From contig CABUQV010000010.1 of assembly GCA_902493855.1 (NCBI GenBank), forward strand, positions 1-64,000: a DNA stretch of 64,000 nt. Direction: 5' to 3'. The translations under genes were made by a program, and so were the position numbers. This stretch comes from an uncultured Collinsella sp. Lineage in GTDB: Bacteria > Actinomycetota > Coriobacteriia > Coriobacteriales > Coriobacteriaceae. Shown here in pieces: positions 27,715-36,903 of this stretch; the first letter of the stretch is position 1; each line of letters opens with the position of its first letter. The notes under the pieces are model-generated. The model searched no databases. It was not told the DNA's origin and saw nothing but the letters and a program-made list of their open reading frames with translations.

Positions 27715-28319
27715 ATGCAAGGAAATGACCGCGATGCAGAGTGTAAACCAGATCGAGGCCCCGGCGCCGAGGGTTCGCCCCGCTTCGACGACGGGATGGT
27801 GAACCTCCATGAGCTCGTGCGCGCGCTCGCCGAAGTCCTCGTCAACCAGATCGTTGACGCGGTGGTCGACCAGCTGTGCGCTGGAGGGACGAACAGCCGC
27901 AACGGCTACCGCGAGCGGTGGCTGGAGACCCGTGCGGGCACGATCACCATGCGCATCCCAAGCTGCGGACCGGCAGCTTCTTCCCCGACGACATTGTCGA
28001 GCGCTACCAGCGGGTTGACCGGGCGTTCGTGGCCGCGATGGCGGTGATGTACGCCACCGGCGCCAGCACCCGCAAGGTCGCCAAGGTCGCGGAGACCTTT
28101 CCCTCGGTCGAGTCGCTCGAGCGCCTGGCCGGGGCGGTGATGTGCGACGAGGACGAGGAGTGGTCGCGTGCGCTCTACTTCTCCGAGGCCAAGATGGCGT
28201 AGCTGCACGCGGGCGGCGCGGCCACCGCCGAGCCGAGGTCCGACGAGGAGCTGAGGCTGGTCGTGGAACGCGCCATCATGTCGAGCCTGGAGCTTGCGGA
28301 CATGCAAGAGACGGCGTAG
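27715..28319 (+). pseudogene. IS256-family transposase remnant, frameshifted and internally deleted
   Basis: Begins in one frame with NLHELVRALAEVLVNQIVDA and NSRNGYRERWLETRAGTITMRIP, then continues in another frame as KLRTGSFFPDDIVERYQRVD and ATGASTRKVAKVAE. These are the conserved N-terminal segments of IS256/Mutator transposases. The DDE catalytic middle is missing: the text jumps to a C-terminal tail (VMCDEDEEWSRALYFSEAKM), then TAG, then a residual tail ending ASLELADMQETA. One frameshift near 27960, one large deletion and a nonsense codon make it inactive. Confidence 0.8.
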
Positions 28320-28328
28320 GATGGCGAT

Positions 28329-28610
28329 GTGATTCTGCGGTGGGGCCGCCCTCCCGAAGGGATTCTTACGCCAACTTTCCCGACGCGATCCGAAGAGCTG
28401 CTTCGCGATGTGCCTGTCCCCTGCGGCGTCCGCGTCTATGACCTTGGGTCGGGTACCGGTATTACCAGTGTCCTGCTTGCCCGCGAATACGGGTTGGACT
28501 CGTACGCTGTCAATCTGTAGAGCGACCCACAGGAAAGCCGCGCGTTCTTTGATTCGCTCGGTATCTCGCGCGGATTCTTTCTTCATGACTGTTGGAACAG
28601 CAACCCAGCA
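28329..28610 (+). pseudogene. class I SAM-dependent methyltransferase fragment
   Basis: WGRPPEGILTPTFPTRSEEL and VRVYDLGSGTGITSVLLARE match the N-terminus and SAM-binding motif I of class I methyltransferases. A stop (TAG 28518-28520) interrupts the frame, and recognisable text continues briefly (SDPQESRAFFDSLGISRGFF) before ending near the ClC gene. Only the first third of a methyltransferase remains, apparently truncated at the right edge of the island. Confidence 0.6.
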
Positions 28611-28666
28611 GACGCTACGTTCTCACGCCGGGCCCGGGATGCCTGTATTGGCCGCGCACCACCACG

Positions 28667-29971
28667 CTACTTGCGCAGCAGCTTGGGCAGCGGAATGCCA
28701 GCGGCGATGGCGGCCGCGATGATCATGCAGACGATACCCTTGAGTGGGAAGCACATGAGCAGCAGACCCACGACCATGACGGGCTGGCGCATGACGGCGC
28801 CCATTGTCGAGGCGGTGCAGACGGCGACGCAAAAGACCGGATCGACACCCGTGAGGATGGCAAGACCGTAGCCCAGGCTCACGCCCGAGAAGATAACCGG
28901 AAAGAAGTGGCCGCCACGCCAGCCAAGGTTGATGAGGGCAGGCGTCAACATGGCCTTGACAAGACCGGTCGCGATAAGCACGCCAGCGGGAATGGCCATA
29001 TAGGTCTCCATGAGCACATCGGCTTGCGTCTCGCCGGCAAACATGGTGTAGGGCAGGATCGTGCCGCAGATCGCGAGCACCAAACCAGCCAGCATCGCCT
29101 TGACGACAGGACGCTCCCCTATTGCATGGGCAAGCGCTTCGCTCGCGTGCTCAGAGACAAAGTACAGCCAGCCGCAGACTGTTCCGATCAACGATAGGGG
29201 AATGAGCCAGGTAAGCTCCAGGTTGCCCACCACGGCAGCCTCGAACCTCGGCATGCCCATGCCGCCGCCCATGAGCTGTCCGAGCAGCAGGTAGGTGCCC
29301 AGGCCGCCGGCAATCGCGATGCCGTAAACCACGGTCTTTTGCGCCTTGGGCAGCCTGATGGTCATCTCACCGGATTCGGAATCATCGCCATCGCTGGCAC
29401 CCTGGCCGTCAGCGCTTCCGGCAAGCGGCGCCACAAAGCCAAAGACGGGCGCGGTAAAGAGCGCCGTCAGCGCGGCCTGGGTGCCCAACAGCGTGAGCTC
29501 CCTAAACTCGGCTCCAAAACGGCGCATGCGGTCGCCGACCCAGCTGCACAGCCCCGCAATGACGCCGGTCAGGCCGGCCTCCGGTCCAATGCTGCCGCCA
29601 AACAGCAGCGGCAGCAGCGCGGCAAGCGACAGCTTGCCCAGGTTGTCGTAGGGGTAGCGTCCATCGCGCTTTACCTTGGCCATCACTTGGTTAAGGTCAT
29701 CGGTCTTGGTGCCCGTCATCTTTTCGTACAGGCCAATCAGCAGGCCGCCCGGCAGGCAGACAAAAAACGGGTACGGCAAAAAACCGAACGGGCCGCTCGC
29801 GAGCTCGGGCGAAGCGACGCCCAGCGCGTGCGGAATCTCGGTCCATAGATAGTCGATACCATGCTCCATCGCAAAGAAGAACAGCCAGACTGCGGCACCC
29901 GCAAACGCACCGGTCACGGCAACGCTGGCCAAAAACAGCGCGCGGTTTGTGGGCTTGGCAAGGCTATCCAT
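28667..29971 (-). CDS. ClC-type chloride channel/transporter
   Basis: 434 residues with about ten hydrophobic segments. The selectivity motif GGSIGPEAGLTG (compare GxxGPE in ClC proteins) is seen near residue 125. GGGAGGA precedes the ATG. ClC proteins move Cl- or F-; the motif resembles Cl-/H+ antiporter-type sequences but does not settle the ion. First clearly intact chromosomal gene to the right of the island. Confidence 0.9.
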   Translation of the reverse strand: MDSLAKPTNRALFLASVAVTGAFAGAAVWLFFFAMEHGIDYLWTEIPHALGVASPELASGPFGFLPYPFFVCLPGGLLIGLYEKMTGTKTDDLNQVMAKVKRDGRYPYDNLGKLSLAALLPLLFGGSIGPEAGLTGVIAGLCSWVGDRMRRFGAEFRELTLLGTQAALTALFTAPVFGFVAPLAGSADGQGASDGDDSESGEMTIRLPKAQKTVVYGIAIAGGLGTYLLLGQLMGGGMGMPRFEAAVVGNLELTWLIPLSLIGTVCGWLYFVSEHASEALAHAIGERPVVKAMLAGLVLAICGTILPYTMFAGETQADVLMETYMAIPAGVLIATGLVKAMLTPALINLGWRGGHFFPVIFSGVSLGYGLAILTGVDPVFCVAVCTASTMGAVMRQPVMVVGLLLMCFPLKGIVCMIIAAAIAAGIPLPKLLRK

Positions 29972-30096
29972 CGGGTCCTCCCGCGGTCAAAGTCGACATA
30001 GATACGTTTTATTGTAGAGCGAGCGTTGCCCGGACGAGCCAACCATCTGCGCCGCAAACGGCACCATTGGGAGTCGTAGTGGGGCGGGCTCAAGAC

Positions 30097-30630
30097 TCAT
30101 CCGTTGACAATCGAGGCAATCTCGCGCAAATCGTCGGCAAAGTAGATGCCGTGCTGGCGCTGCGGGCTCGATAAGCCCTTATCGATCATGTGCCCGAGTA
30201 GCGCCTTGAGGTCGTTGTAGTAACCGTCCAGGTTATACAGGATGCACGGAGCACTCAGGTGCCCCAACGACACCGCGGACATCACCTCGGCAATCTCCTC
30301 GAGCGTGCCCGTCCCACCGGGAAAGGCAATGAATGCATCGCCGAGCTCGATCATCTTGGCCTTGCGCTCGGCCATATCGCTCGTCACGATGAGATCGTCG
30401 ATACCGTCATGTTGAAACTCGGCCTCGATAAAAAAGCTCGGCTCCACACCCGTCACGTGTCCACCTGCCTCGAGCACGCTATCGGCGAGCGCGCCCATCA
30501 GCCCCGACTTGGACCCGCCGTATACCAGCGCGTGGCCGTTGGCTCCAATCCAGTCGCCCAGCTCCTGCACCGCGGGCAGAAACGCCGGGTCATTGCCGAC
30601 GTTCGCGCCCAGGTATACCGTGATATTCAT
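30097..30630 (-). CDS. LOG family protein (TIGR00730 Rossmann fold)
   Basis: 177 residues. GGSKSGLMGALAD and PGGTGTLEEI (the PGGxGTxxE motif) are both present. Members hydrolyse nucleoside monophosphates to free base plus ribose phosphate, and some act as cytokinin-activating phosphoribohydrolases. AGGGGG precedes the ATG. It follows the K+ channel gene by ten bases in the same direction. Confidence 0.92.
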   Translation of the reverse strand: MNITVYLGANVGNDPAFLPAVQELGDWIGANGHALVYGGSKSGLMGALADSVLEAGGHVTGVEPSFFIEAEFQHDGIDDLIVTSDMAERKAKMIELGDAFIAFPGGTGTLEEIAEVMSAVSLGHLSAPCILYNLDGYYNDLKALLGHMIDKGLSSPQRQHGIYFADDLREIASIVNG

Positions 30631-30640
30631 TTAGCCCCCT

Positions 30641-31066
30641 CTAGCGCTGGCGTCGGCGATATTCGCGCACGCGGCGTGACAGATCGGCGAGTTCATCGCG
30701 ATCGAGATCTTCCAAATGTTCAAGATCGTCCATAAAGCGTGCCATGGTGTCCTTTTGGCGCATCTTGATAAGCATATTGCAGTAGTTCACCGCCACGCCC
30801 GTGAGCATAGCGATATAGAAAATGCTGATAACGCTCAAGACGACGGTAATCGCGCGGGCAACCGGCGTTGCGGCCGGGATGTCGCCAAAGCCGATCGTCG
30901 AGACCGTCTCGAAGCTAAACCAGAGGCCATCACCAAACGTGAGGGTCGTAGGTTCGGACAGCCATACAGCCGTCGAACACAGCAGGTAGAAGATAAGAAA
31001 CAGACTCGTGATGCGCGCAAAGCCAGCCTGGCGCAATACGTCCGCAAGCGTCCTCAACTTGTTCAT
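30641..31066 (-). CDS. two-TM potassium channel family protein
   Basis: About 141 residues from MNKLRTLADVL, chosen because AAGGGG lies just upstream; an in-frame ATG at 31117 adds 17 unlikely residues. Two transmembrane segments flank a pore loop with STIGFGD, a variant of the K+ selectivity filter TxGYGD. The C-terminus is a charged helix (FMDDLEHLEDLDRDELADL). Small ion channel, partner unknown. Confidence 0.85.
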   Translation of the reverse strand: MNKLRTLADVLRQAGFARITSLFLIFYLLCSTAVWLSEPTTLTFGDGLWFSFETVSTIGFGDIPAATPVARAITVVLSVISIFYIAMLTGVAVNYCNMLIKMRQKDTMARFMDDLEHLEDLDRDELADLSRRVREYRRRQR

Positions 31067-31120
31067 CGCGACCCCTTTTCCCAGACACCCCATCACGTTC
31101 GCTCGATATTGTCCCACAAC

Positions 31121-31229
31121 CGGCAGTTAGGGACGTTCCTTTAACGAGTCATCGGGGACGTTCTTAAATGACCAGTCAAACAAGAACGTCCCCGATGACC
31201 AGTCGTTTAAGAACGTCCCCAATTGCCGG
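31121..31229. repeat. long palindrome, copy 1 of the GGGGACGTTCTT family
   Basis: An inverted repeat of about 109 bp between divergent genes. Outer arms CGGCAGTTAGGGACGTTCCT/GAACGTCCCCAATTGCCG, inner arms GGGGACGTTCTT/AAGAACGTCCCC, with GACCAGTC-type links. Related elements lie at 41249-41294, 41719-41803 and 42475-42528. Confidence 0.8.
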
Positions 31230-31314
31230 GCGGACTGTTTAGCGGTATGCCTGCCGACCAAGCAGACCAGCTGGTATGATTATGAGGTAATGTCTCGATT
31301 CGTTAGGATTGCCC

Positions 31315-34119
31315 GTGAGAGCTACCGCTATCCTTCGTTCAACTGTACTTCGCACCCTGATTATCGTGCTTGCCGCACTTACCCTACTGAACGCCATCAT
31401 GCCCGCCCCCGCCCATGCCAATGACTCTGATCAACAGATCAAAACGGTGCGCGTCGGATGGCTTATCAACAACGAGGGATTCCAGGACGGTACGCCAGGC
31501 GAGCGCCTCTCGGGATGGGGCTACGACTATCTCCAGACCCTATCGTACTACACGCCCGGCTGGCGGTACGAATACGTCTCCGGCACCTTCACCGAGCTCA
31601 TGGATATGCTCGAGAAGGGCGAAATCGATCTGCTGCCGAATATTTCGTATTCGGCAGAGCGAGCGCAAAAGTTGCTCTACTCCTCGAACCCCGAAGGAAC
31701 CGAGCGCTACTACATCTACGCCAAGCCCGACCGCGACGATCTCTCTAAAGGTGATCCTCAAGCGCTCCAAGGGCTAACCATCGGTTATAACCCCGGCGTT
31801 ATGCAAACCGCCGTCGGTCGGCAGTGGCTTTCCAACGAAGGTATTACCTGCACCTATAAAGAATTCGCCGGTGGCGGTGACCTCTTTGACGCACTCGCAA
31901 ACGATGAGGTCGACGCCATCATCATGAATGACACCATCTCCTCACCCAACGCTTCCCCTATGTTCTACGTAGGTTCGAGCGACTACTATTTTGCAGTGCC
32001 CAAAAGCCGTCCCGACCTGATGGACGACATCAACTCGGCCATGGCGGCAATCAATCGCATCAACCCGCGTTACAACGACGAAGTCAAATCAAACTACTCG
32101 GCACAAAACAGTGGATCCGCATCACTTACCGGCTCCGAACGGTCGTGGCTCAAGGCCAAGAAAAGCACGCTTACGCTAGGTTACCTCAGCAACAATCTCC
32201 CCTACTGCAACCAAGATGATAAGGGAGAAATGGAAGGCTCACTCGTCTCGTTCGTTACAACGCTACGCGACAAATTTGGCATTACCGTACGCACGATCGC
32301 TTATCCAGGCAACCAGCAAATGACAGAAGCACTCTCAAGGGGGGATATCGACATCGCCCTACCGGTATACAGTGACTACTGGCTTGCCGAGCAAATGGGG
32401 ACGGTCCAATCGATTTCGATGGGAACGATCTCTCTTACCGCCATCCACGCCACCAACGATCTTAACAGGGATCTGCGCAATATCTGTTGCGCCGATTTTT
32501 CAATCGTAAACCGCAACGAATTACAATACTTATTTCCAAATGCAAATATAACCGAATATCAGTCTGCAGACGAAATACTTACTGCCCTTAAGGATGGGAG
32601 GTCAAGCTGCGTCGTTGTTCCCAGTGCACGGCTGGAAACCATCCGAGAAAGCTACGATATCAAAGACTACGAGATACAGGAACTCTCACGCACGGCCGAA
32701 CTCTCTTGCCTCATGTTACGCGGAAATCCCGAATTATTAAGTATTGTCAACAAGGGCATCATCAACGCCGGAGAATCGCTTTCTGCGAGCAATTATTCCT
32801 CTACGTCGTATAGCGCGCAGGAGTCGGACACGCTCAGGTTTATGTATCAACATCGTAGTGCGATTGTCGTCATCATCGTCGGTGTACTGTTGACTGGGGT
32901 AGCGATTCTAACCTGGGCCCTGCAGCGAGCCCGAGCAGAACAAAACAAGGCACTCGCCGCAAATGCCGCCAAAACGGCCTTTCTTACACGCATGAGTCAT
33001 AACATCCGCACGCCGCTCAACGGTATTCTGGGACTCATCGAAATTGAGGAATTGCACGAAGACGATATCCATGCCGCCCGTGAAAACCGAGCCAAGGCGC
33101 GAATCGCCGCCAATCATCTGCTCTCACTCATCAATGACATTCTGGGAATGGGCAGGATTGAAAATGGTAATTTACCGCTTGAGCACGTCTCATTTAACCT
33201 TGAAAAGCTCTGCGACGATGCAATTGTGCTGTGCAAACTCCGCGCGTCCGAACACAATATAACGATGCGGGATCAAAGCGCACATCTCGTCTGCAATCCG
33301 CAGGTAATTGGAAGCCCCACTCATGTTCGTCAGATTATCATTAACCTGCTCGACAACAGCATCAAGTACAACAAAGATGGCGGCACTGTCACTTTTACCT
33401 CTCAGATTAAACCACTTGACGACAACCGAGTGCTCTTTTGCTTTAACGTCTCGGACACTGGCATCGGCATGTCGCCCGAGTTTCTTAAGCACATCTACGA
33501 GCCGTTTGCTCAAGAAGGCAACGATGCCCGCAGCAAATTTCAGGGGACTGGCATGGGCATGCCGATCGTCAAATCACTTGTCGACCTCATGGGGGGAACA
33601 ATCGAGGTAACGAGTGAGCTTGGAACCGGATCGACATTTTACGTTCAGATTCCGCTCGCTATCGATACGTGTCCTAAGATCCAAACACAGACGAGCGTGA
33701 GGGCACTCACGGTCTCACTTGCCGGAATGAGCGTGTTGCTTGCCGAAGACAACCAGCTTAGCGCCGAAATCGCCCAGACATTATTGGAGACCGAAGGCAT
33801 CGTAGTCACCCATGTGGAGAACGGCAGCGACGCGGTTGATCTGTACCTTTCACGTCCCGCAGGCAGCTTCGATGCAATCCTGATGGACATCATGATGCCG
33901 GGCATGGATGGCTACGAAGCGGCCCGCACAATCCGCCTAAGCGGCAAGGCCGACGCAGCCGACATCCCCATTATCGCGCTGACCGCCAACGCCTTTGCCG
34001 AGGACGCACAAGCGGCACGTGACGCTGGCATGAACGCCCATCTGCCCAAGCCGCTTGACTTTAACAAGCTTAAAGACATGCTCGCCTGCATCAAGAAAAA
34101 CGGAACTATTTCGCTATAG
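31315..34119 (+). CDS. BvgS-like hybrid sensor kinase with two periplasmic solute-binding domains
   Basis: About 934 residues from GTG 31315, preferred because TAGGA lies six bases before it (TTG 31309 is in frame). Signal/anchor helix at the N-terminus; two SBP_bac_3-like domains (about 40-260 and 280-510); a transmembrane helix (VVIIVGVLLTGVAILTWAL); a HisKA domain with phospho-acceptor H562 (SHNIRTPLNG); an ATPase domain (NLLDNSIKYN, DTGIGM, GTGMGM); and a C-terminal receiver with D858 (LMDIMMPGMDGYE). There is no HPt domain or separate regulator nearby. It likely senses an amino-acid-like ligand. Confidence 0.9.
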   Translation: MRATAILRSTVLRTLIIVLAALTLLNAIMPAPAHANDSDQQIKTVRVGWLINNEGFQDGTPGERLSGWGYDYLQTLSYYTPGWRYEYVSGTFTELMDMLEKGEIDLLPNISYSAERAQKLLYSSNPEGTERYYIYAKPDRDDLSKGDPQALQGLTIGYNPGVMQTAVGRQWLSNEGITCTYKEFAGGGDLFDALANDEVDAIIMNDTISSPNASPMFYVGSSDYYFAVPKSRPDLMDDINSAMAAINRINPRYNDEVKSNYSAQNSGSASLTGSERSWLKAKKSTLTLGYLSNNLPYCNQDDKGEMEGSLVSFVTTLRDKFGITVRTIAYPGNQQMTEALSRGDIDIALPVYSDYWLAEQMGTVQSISMGTISLTAIHATNDLNRDLRNICCADFSIVNRNELQYLFPNANITEYQSADEILTALKDGRSSCVVVPSARLETIRESYDIKDYEIQELSRTAELSCLMLRGNPELLSIVNKGIINAGESLSASNYSSTSYSAQESDTLRFMYQHRSAIVVIIVGVLLTGVAILTWALQRARAEQNKALAANAAKTAFLTRMSHNIRTPLNGILGLIEIEELHEDDIHAARENRAKARIAANHLLSLINDILGMGRIENGNLPLEHVSFNLEKLCDDAIVLCKLRASEHNITMRDQSAHLVCNPQVIGSPTHVRQIIINLLDNSIKYNKDGGTVTFTSQIKPLDDNRVLFCFNVSDTGIGMSPEFLKHIYEPFAQEGNDARSKFQGTGMGMPIVKSLVDLMGGTIEVTSELGTGSTFYVQIPLAIDTCPKIQTQTSVRALTVSLAGMSVLLAEDNQLSAEIAQTLLETEGIVVTHVENGSDAVDLYLSRPAGSFDAILMDIMMPGMDGYEAARTIRLSGKADAADIPIIALTANAFAEDAQAARDAGMNAHLPKPLDFNKLKDMLACIKKNGTISL

Positions 34120-34158
34120 TTTGTGCTCAACTACCATACGCAGTTAGAAAGGAAGCCC

Positions 34159-34641
34159 ATGATGTTTAGGCCCCTACGCAGAAAAAAACGCGCCATTTCC
34201 GATGAGGCGGCACGCGAATTGCTCTCCGCCTGCAAGCGCGGCGTCTTTGCCGTCAACGGCGACGATGGCTACCCGTACGCCATTCCCGTCAACTACTTCT
34301 TCGACGCCGAGCACGACAAGATTTATTTCCATGGCGCCAAAGCCGGCCACAAGGTCGACGCACTCAAGCGCGATGACAAGGTCTGCTTTACCGTTTACGG
34401 AAACGAGTGGTACAAGGACGATGACTGGGCTCCCTATGTTATGAGCACCGTTATCTTTGGCCGTTGTCGCCTGGTGAATGACACTCCCGCGTATATCGAG
34501 GACAAAGTCCGTCAGCTCGCCCTTAAGTACTACCCTTCTGCCGAAGAAGTCGAAGAAGAGATCGCCAAATACATCAAGGGCGTCCAGCTCTACGAGATCT
34601 CGATTGAGCATCTTTGCGGCAAGCAGATTCATGAAAAGTAG
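34159..34641 (+). CDS. pyridoxamine 5'-phosphate oxidase-like flavin-binding protein
   Basis: 160 residues from ATG 34159 behind AAAGGAAG. The split-barrel fold is shown by AISDEAARELLSACKRGVFA, DGYPYAIPVNYFFD, KIYFHGAKAGHKVDALKRDD and a C-terminal EHLCGKQ. This group (NimA-like/PPOX family) reduces or detoxifies small molecules with FMN or F420. Substrate unknown. A 17-bp hairpin follows. Confidence 0.88.
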   Translation: MMFRPLRRKKRAISDEAARELLSACKRGVFAVNGDDGYPYAIPVNYFFDAEHDKIYFHGAKAGHKVDALKRDDKVCFTVYGNEWYKDDDWAPYVMSTVIFGRCRLVNDTPAYIEDKVRQLALKYYPSAEEVEEEIAKYIKGVQLYEISIEHLCGKQIHEK

Positions 34642-34668
34642 GCCCCAAAGCAGGTCTTGAAAATAGCG

Positions 34669-34708
34669 ATATGGCCCGGCTCCAACCAGCATTGGAGCCG
34701 GGCCATAT
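34669..34708. terminator. intrinsic terminator between convergent genes
   Basis: Perfect 17-bp stem (34669-34685 with 34692-34708) around a six-base loop, between the PPOX-like gene and the minus-strand receiver sequence. The T-run is weak, so it may act mainly as a strong bidirectional block. Confidence 0.8.
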
Positions 34709-34710
34709 AC

Positions 34711-35127
34711 TTATGAAGCGTCGGCGGCTATGTGCGCAAGCGCCTCAACGAGCTCTCGCGAGCTCACGGGTTTGCTCAGATGGGCGTCCATGCCCGCCTC
34801 ACGCGAAAGCCTACGGTCCTCGGCAAAGGCATTGGCGCTCACAGCGATAATCGGTGTGGTCGCGGCATCCTCGCGCTCGAGTGCTCGAATCTGGCGCGTG
34901 GCCTCAAGGCCATCGATGCCAGGCATCATAATGTCCATCAACACCACGTCGTACTCGTGCGGTGCGCTCGCGGCAAACGTCTCGACGGCAGACTCGCCAT
35001 CCTTAACATGCGTCACGATGGCACCGGCACGGTCGAGCGTAAACTGTGCGATCTCGGCATTCAGCTCGTTATCCTCTACGAGCAAAACACGTAGACCCCG
35101 AACTGCATCGACATCGACCGCATCCAC
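34711..35127 (-). CDS. receiver domain, separated from the upstream kinase by one in-frame stop
   Basis: 138 residues containing a full receiver: LRVLLVEDNELNAEIAQFTL, phospho-acceptor Asp in VVLMDIMMPGIDGLE and the conserved Lys in HLSKPVSS. It is in the same frame as the kinase ending at 35161, with only a TAG and eleven sense codons between. No good ribosome site precedes the GTG at 35127, so it was probably the C-terminal receiver of a hybrid kinase. Whether it is still made on its own is unclear. Confidence 0.75.
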   Translation of the reverse strand: MDAVDVDAVRGLRVLLVEDNELNAEIAQFTLDRAGAIVTHVKDGESAVETFAASAPHEYDVVLMDIMMPGIDGLEATRQIRALEREDAATTPIIAVSANAFAEDRRLSREAGMDAHLSKPVSSRELVEALAHIAADAS

Positions 35128-35160
35128 ACGAACTGCCTGAGGAATCTCGGAGCGCTTGCA

Positions 35161-36903
35161 CTACTCAAACGGCAGGCGGATGGTAAACGTCGTCCCCCGC
35201 CCCAAGGTGCTCGTAAAGCTCATGCTTCCACCCATAAGCTCGACCAACTGTTTGGCAATAGGCGCACCCAGGCCAGTTCCCGATGAAGCGCCTTCCACCC
35301 GTTGTTCCTCGCGGCTAAACGGCTCGTAAAGGTGCTGTTGGAACTGCTCGCTCATGCCAATACCGTTATCGGCGATCGTGTATTCATAGATGGGAACGCC
35401 ATCTACCGGCTCTACCTCACGACACGCCAGGCGCACATAGCCGCCCCGACGGCTGTACTTGACGGCATTACCGGCAATATTGACCAACAAGCGCTTGAGG
35501 TGCGTCACGCTCACCCGAGCATAGGGATGATCAAGCGTTTGCTGGTCGCAGATAATTGTCACCAGACGCTCCTCGGCCTGGCGCTCCAGAATACCGCACA
35601 CTTCACGGTTGAGGACCACCAAATTTGTGGGCACGAGATCCAGATCGACCTGTCCGCTTTCCAGGCGACTCATATCGAGCGCCTCGTTCGCAAGGTCGAG
35701 CAGCAGTCCCGATGCCGTCCAGATCTTTGAGCGGCACTCGGTCTGCTTTTGCAGATCGTCCGCATTGGCATCGCCAACCTCAACCATGCCGCGAATGCCG
35801 TTGATGGGCGTGCGCAGATCGTGACTCATACGACGCAGAAATTCCGTCTTTGCAGAGTTGGCAGACGAGGCCTCGCGCGCTGCCTTTGCCAGCTTGTCGC
35901 CATAGTCACGTTCCTGCAGTAACAGGTCGGTCAGGCGTTGCCGCTCTGCATGGCGGCGCGCCAACGCAGTTGCGGCTATAGCGCCGCCGTAGAGCACCAA
36001 CACGCTGGCAACTACAACTGCGACGGTTTCAAAGTAACGCCGCGCGGAAGTGTAGGTGTACACGTAGAATTGGCGTGCTTTACCAAAAGTGCCCAGATAC
36101 CACTCGCCGTTGGCGTTGACCAAACTAACCCTGCCGGCCAGGCAACGTTCCTTAATACTGTCGACTATGGTGGCATCCGTCGCAGGCAAAACGAATGCGC
36201 CCGACGTGGTGGGTTCAACGGCATTGGTCGCAACAACCTTGGCGTCGTTTTCAATCACGATATTGCCGCTATCGATGGTTTCATAACCATCGAGCAAGCT
36301 CTGCAACTTGAGCGTATTGCTCGCGACCGCCTTGGCGCTCTGGTGCCTTACCGCGATAACGATGCCCTCGCCGCCCCGCCGAGTCACGCAGCCAATGTCG
36401 GCGACCGAATCATCCGCAAGCGTGATGCGGGCGGTATAGGACTTAAGCGGATGGGACGCCACCTCCAGCACGGGTGCTTCTTTGAGATACGCAGCGAGTG
36501 ACTCGTATCCCACGCCATCCGTCGAGGACTCGGACACCAAGTTTCCCGATGCGTCCGTCACGATCAGTGCACTCACGTTGAACTGGTCGGCATATTGTTT
36601 TAGCGTGGCGTTATCCGCCGAGCCGTCGCGCTCTATATTGCGCGCCACCTCACCGGCAATCTCCATAACGCGAATCAGGTTTTTGGTCACATAGGCGTTG
36701 TTGAACGCCTCGTAGGAAAGGCTCTGCGTCGCCACGTAGTCAACAACGTCGGCAAAGCGCTGCTCGGCCTGGGCCGTCGTGTAACCGTAGCTCATCATGC
36801 CAGCAACAACCGAGAGCGCTATTCCAAGCAGAACGATAAGCGGCAACCTCCATACCGCGCGATTACCCCGCTCCCCTGCAACGTGATCAGGCATATCGAT
36901 CAT
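35161..36903 (-). CDS. membrane sensor histidine kinase
   Basis: 580 residues. A transmembrane helix near residues 17-40, an extracytoplasmic sensing region (about 40-290), a second helix (VAVVVASVLVLYGGAIAATAL), a HisKA domain with SHDLRTPING (His about residue 360), and an ATPase domain (LVNIAGNAVKYS, DNGIGMSEQF, GTGLGAPIAK). It overlaps the solute-binding protein gene by four bases (ATGA), so the pair is co-translated. Its sequence resembles the kinase part of the 31315 hybrid protein. Confidence 0.9.
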   Translation of the reverse strand: MIDMPDHVAGERGNRAVWRLPLIVLLGIALSVVAGMMSYGYTTAQAEQRFADVVDYVATQSLSYEAFNNAYVTKNLIRVMEIAGEVARNIERDGSADNATLKQYADQFNVSALIVTDASGNLVSESSTDGVGYESLAAYLKEAPVLEVASHPLKSYTARITLADDSVADIGCVTRRGGEGIVIAVRHQSAKAVASNTLKLQSLLDGYETIDSGNIVIENDAKVVATNAVEPTTSGAFVLPATDATIVDSIKERCLAGRVSLVNANGEWYLGTFGKARQFYVYTYTSARRYFETVAVVVASVLVLYGGAIAATALARRHAERQRLTDLLLQERDYGDKLAKAAREASSANSAKTEFLRRMSHDLRTPINGIRGMVEVGDANADDLQKQTECRSKIWTASGLLLDLANEALDMSRLESGQVDLDLVPTNLVVLNREVCGILERQAEERLVTIICDQQTLDHPYARVSVTHLKRLLVNIAGNAVKYSRRGGYVRLACREVEPVDGVPIYEYTIADNGIGMSEQFQQHLYEPFSREEQRVEGASSGTGLGAPIAKQLVELMGGSMSFTSTLGRGTTFTIRLPFE

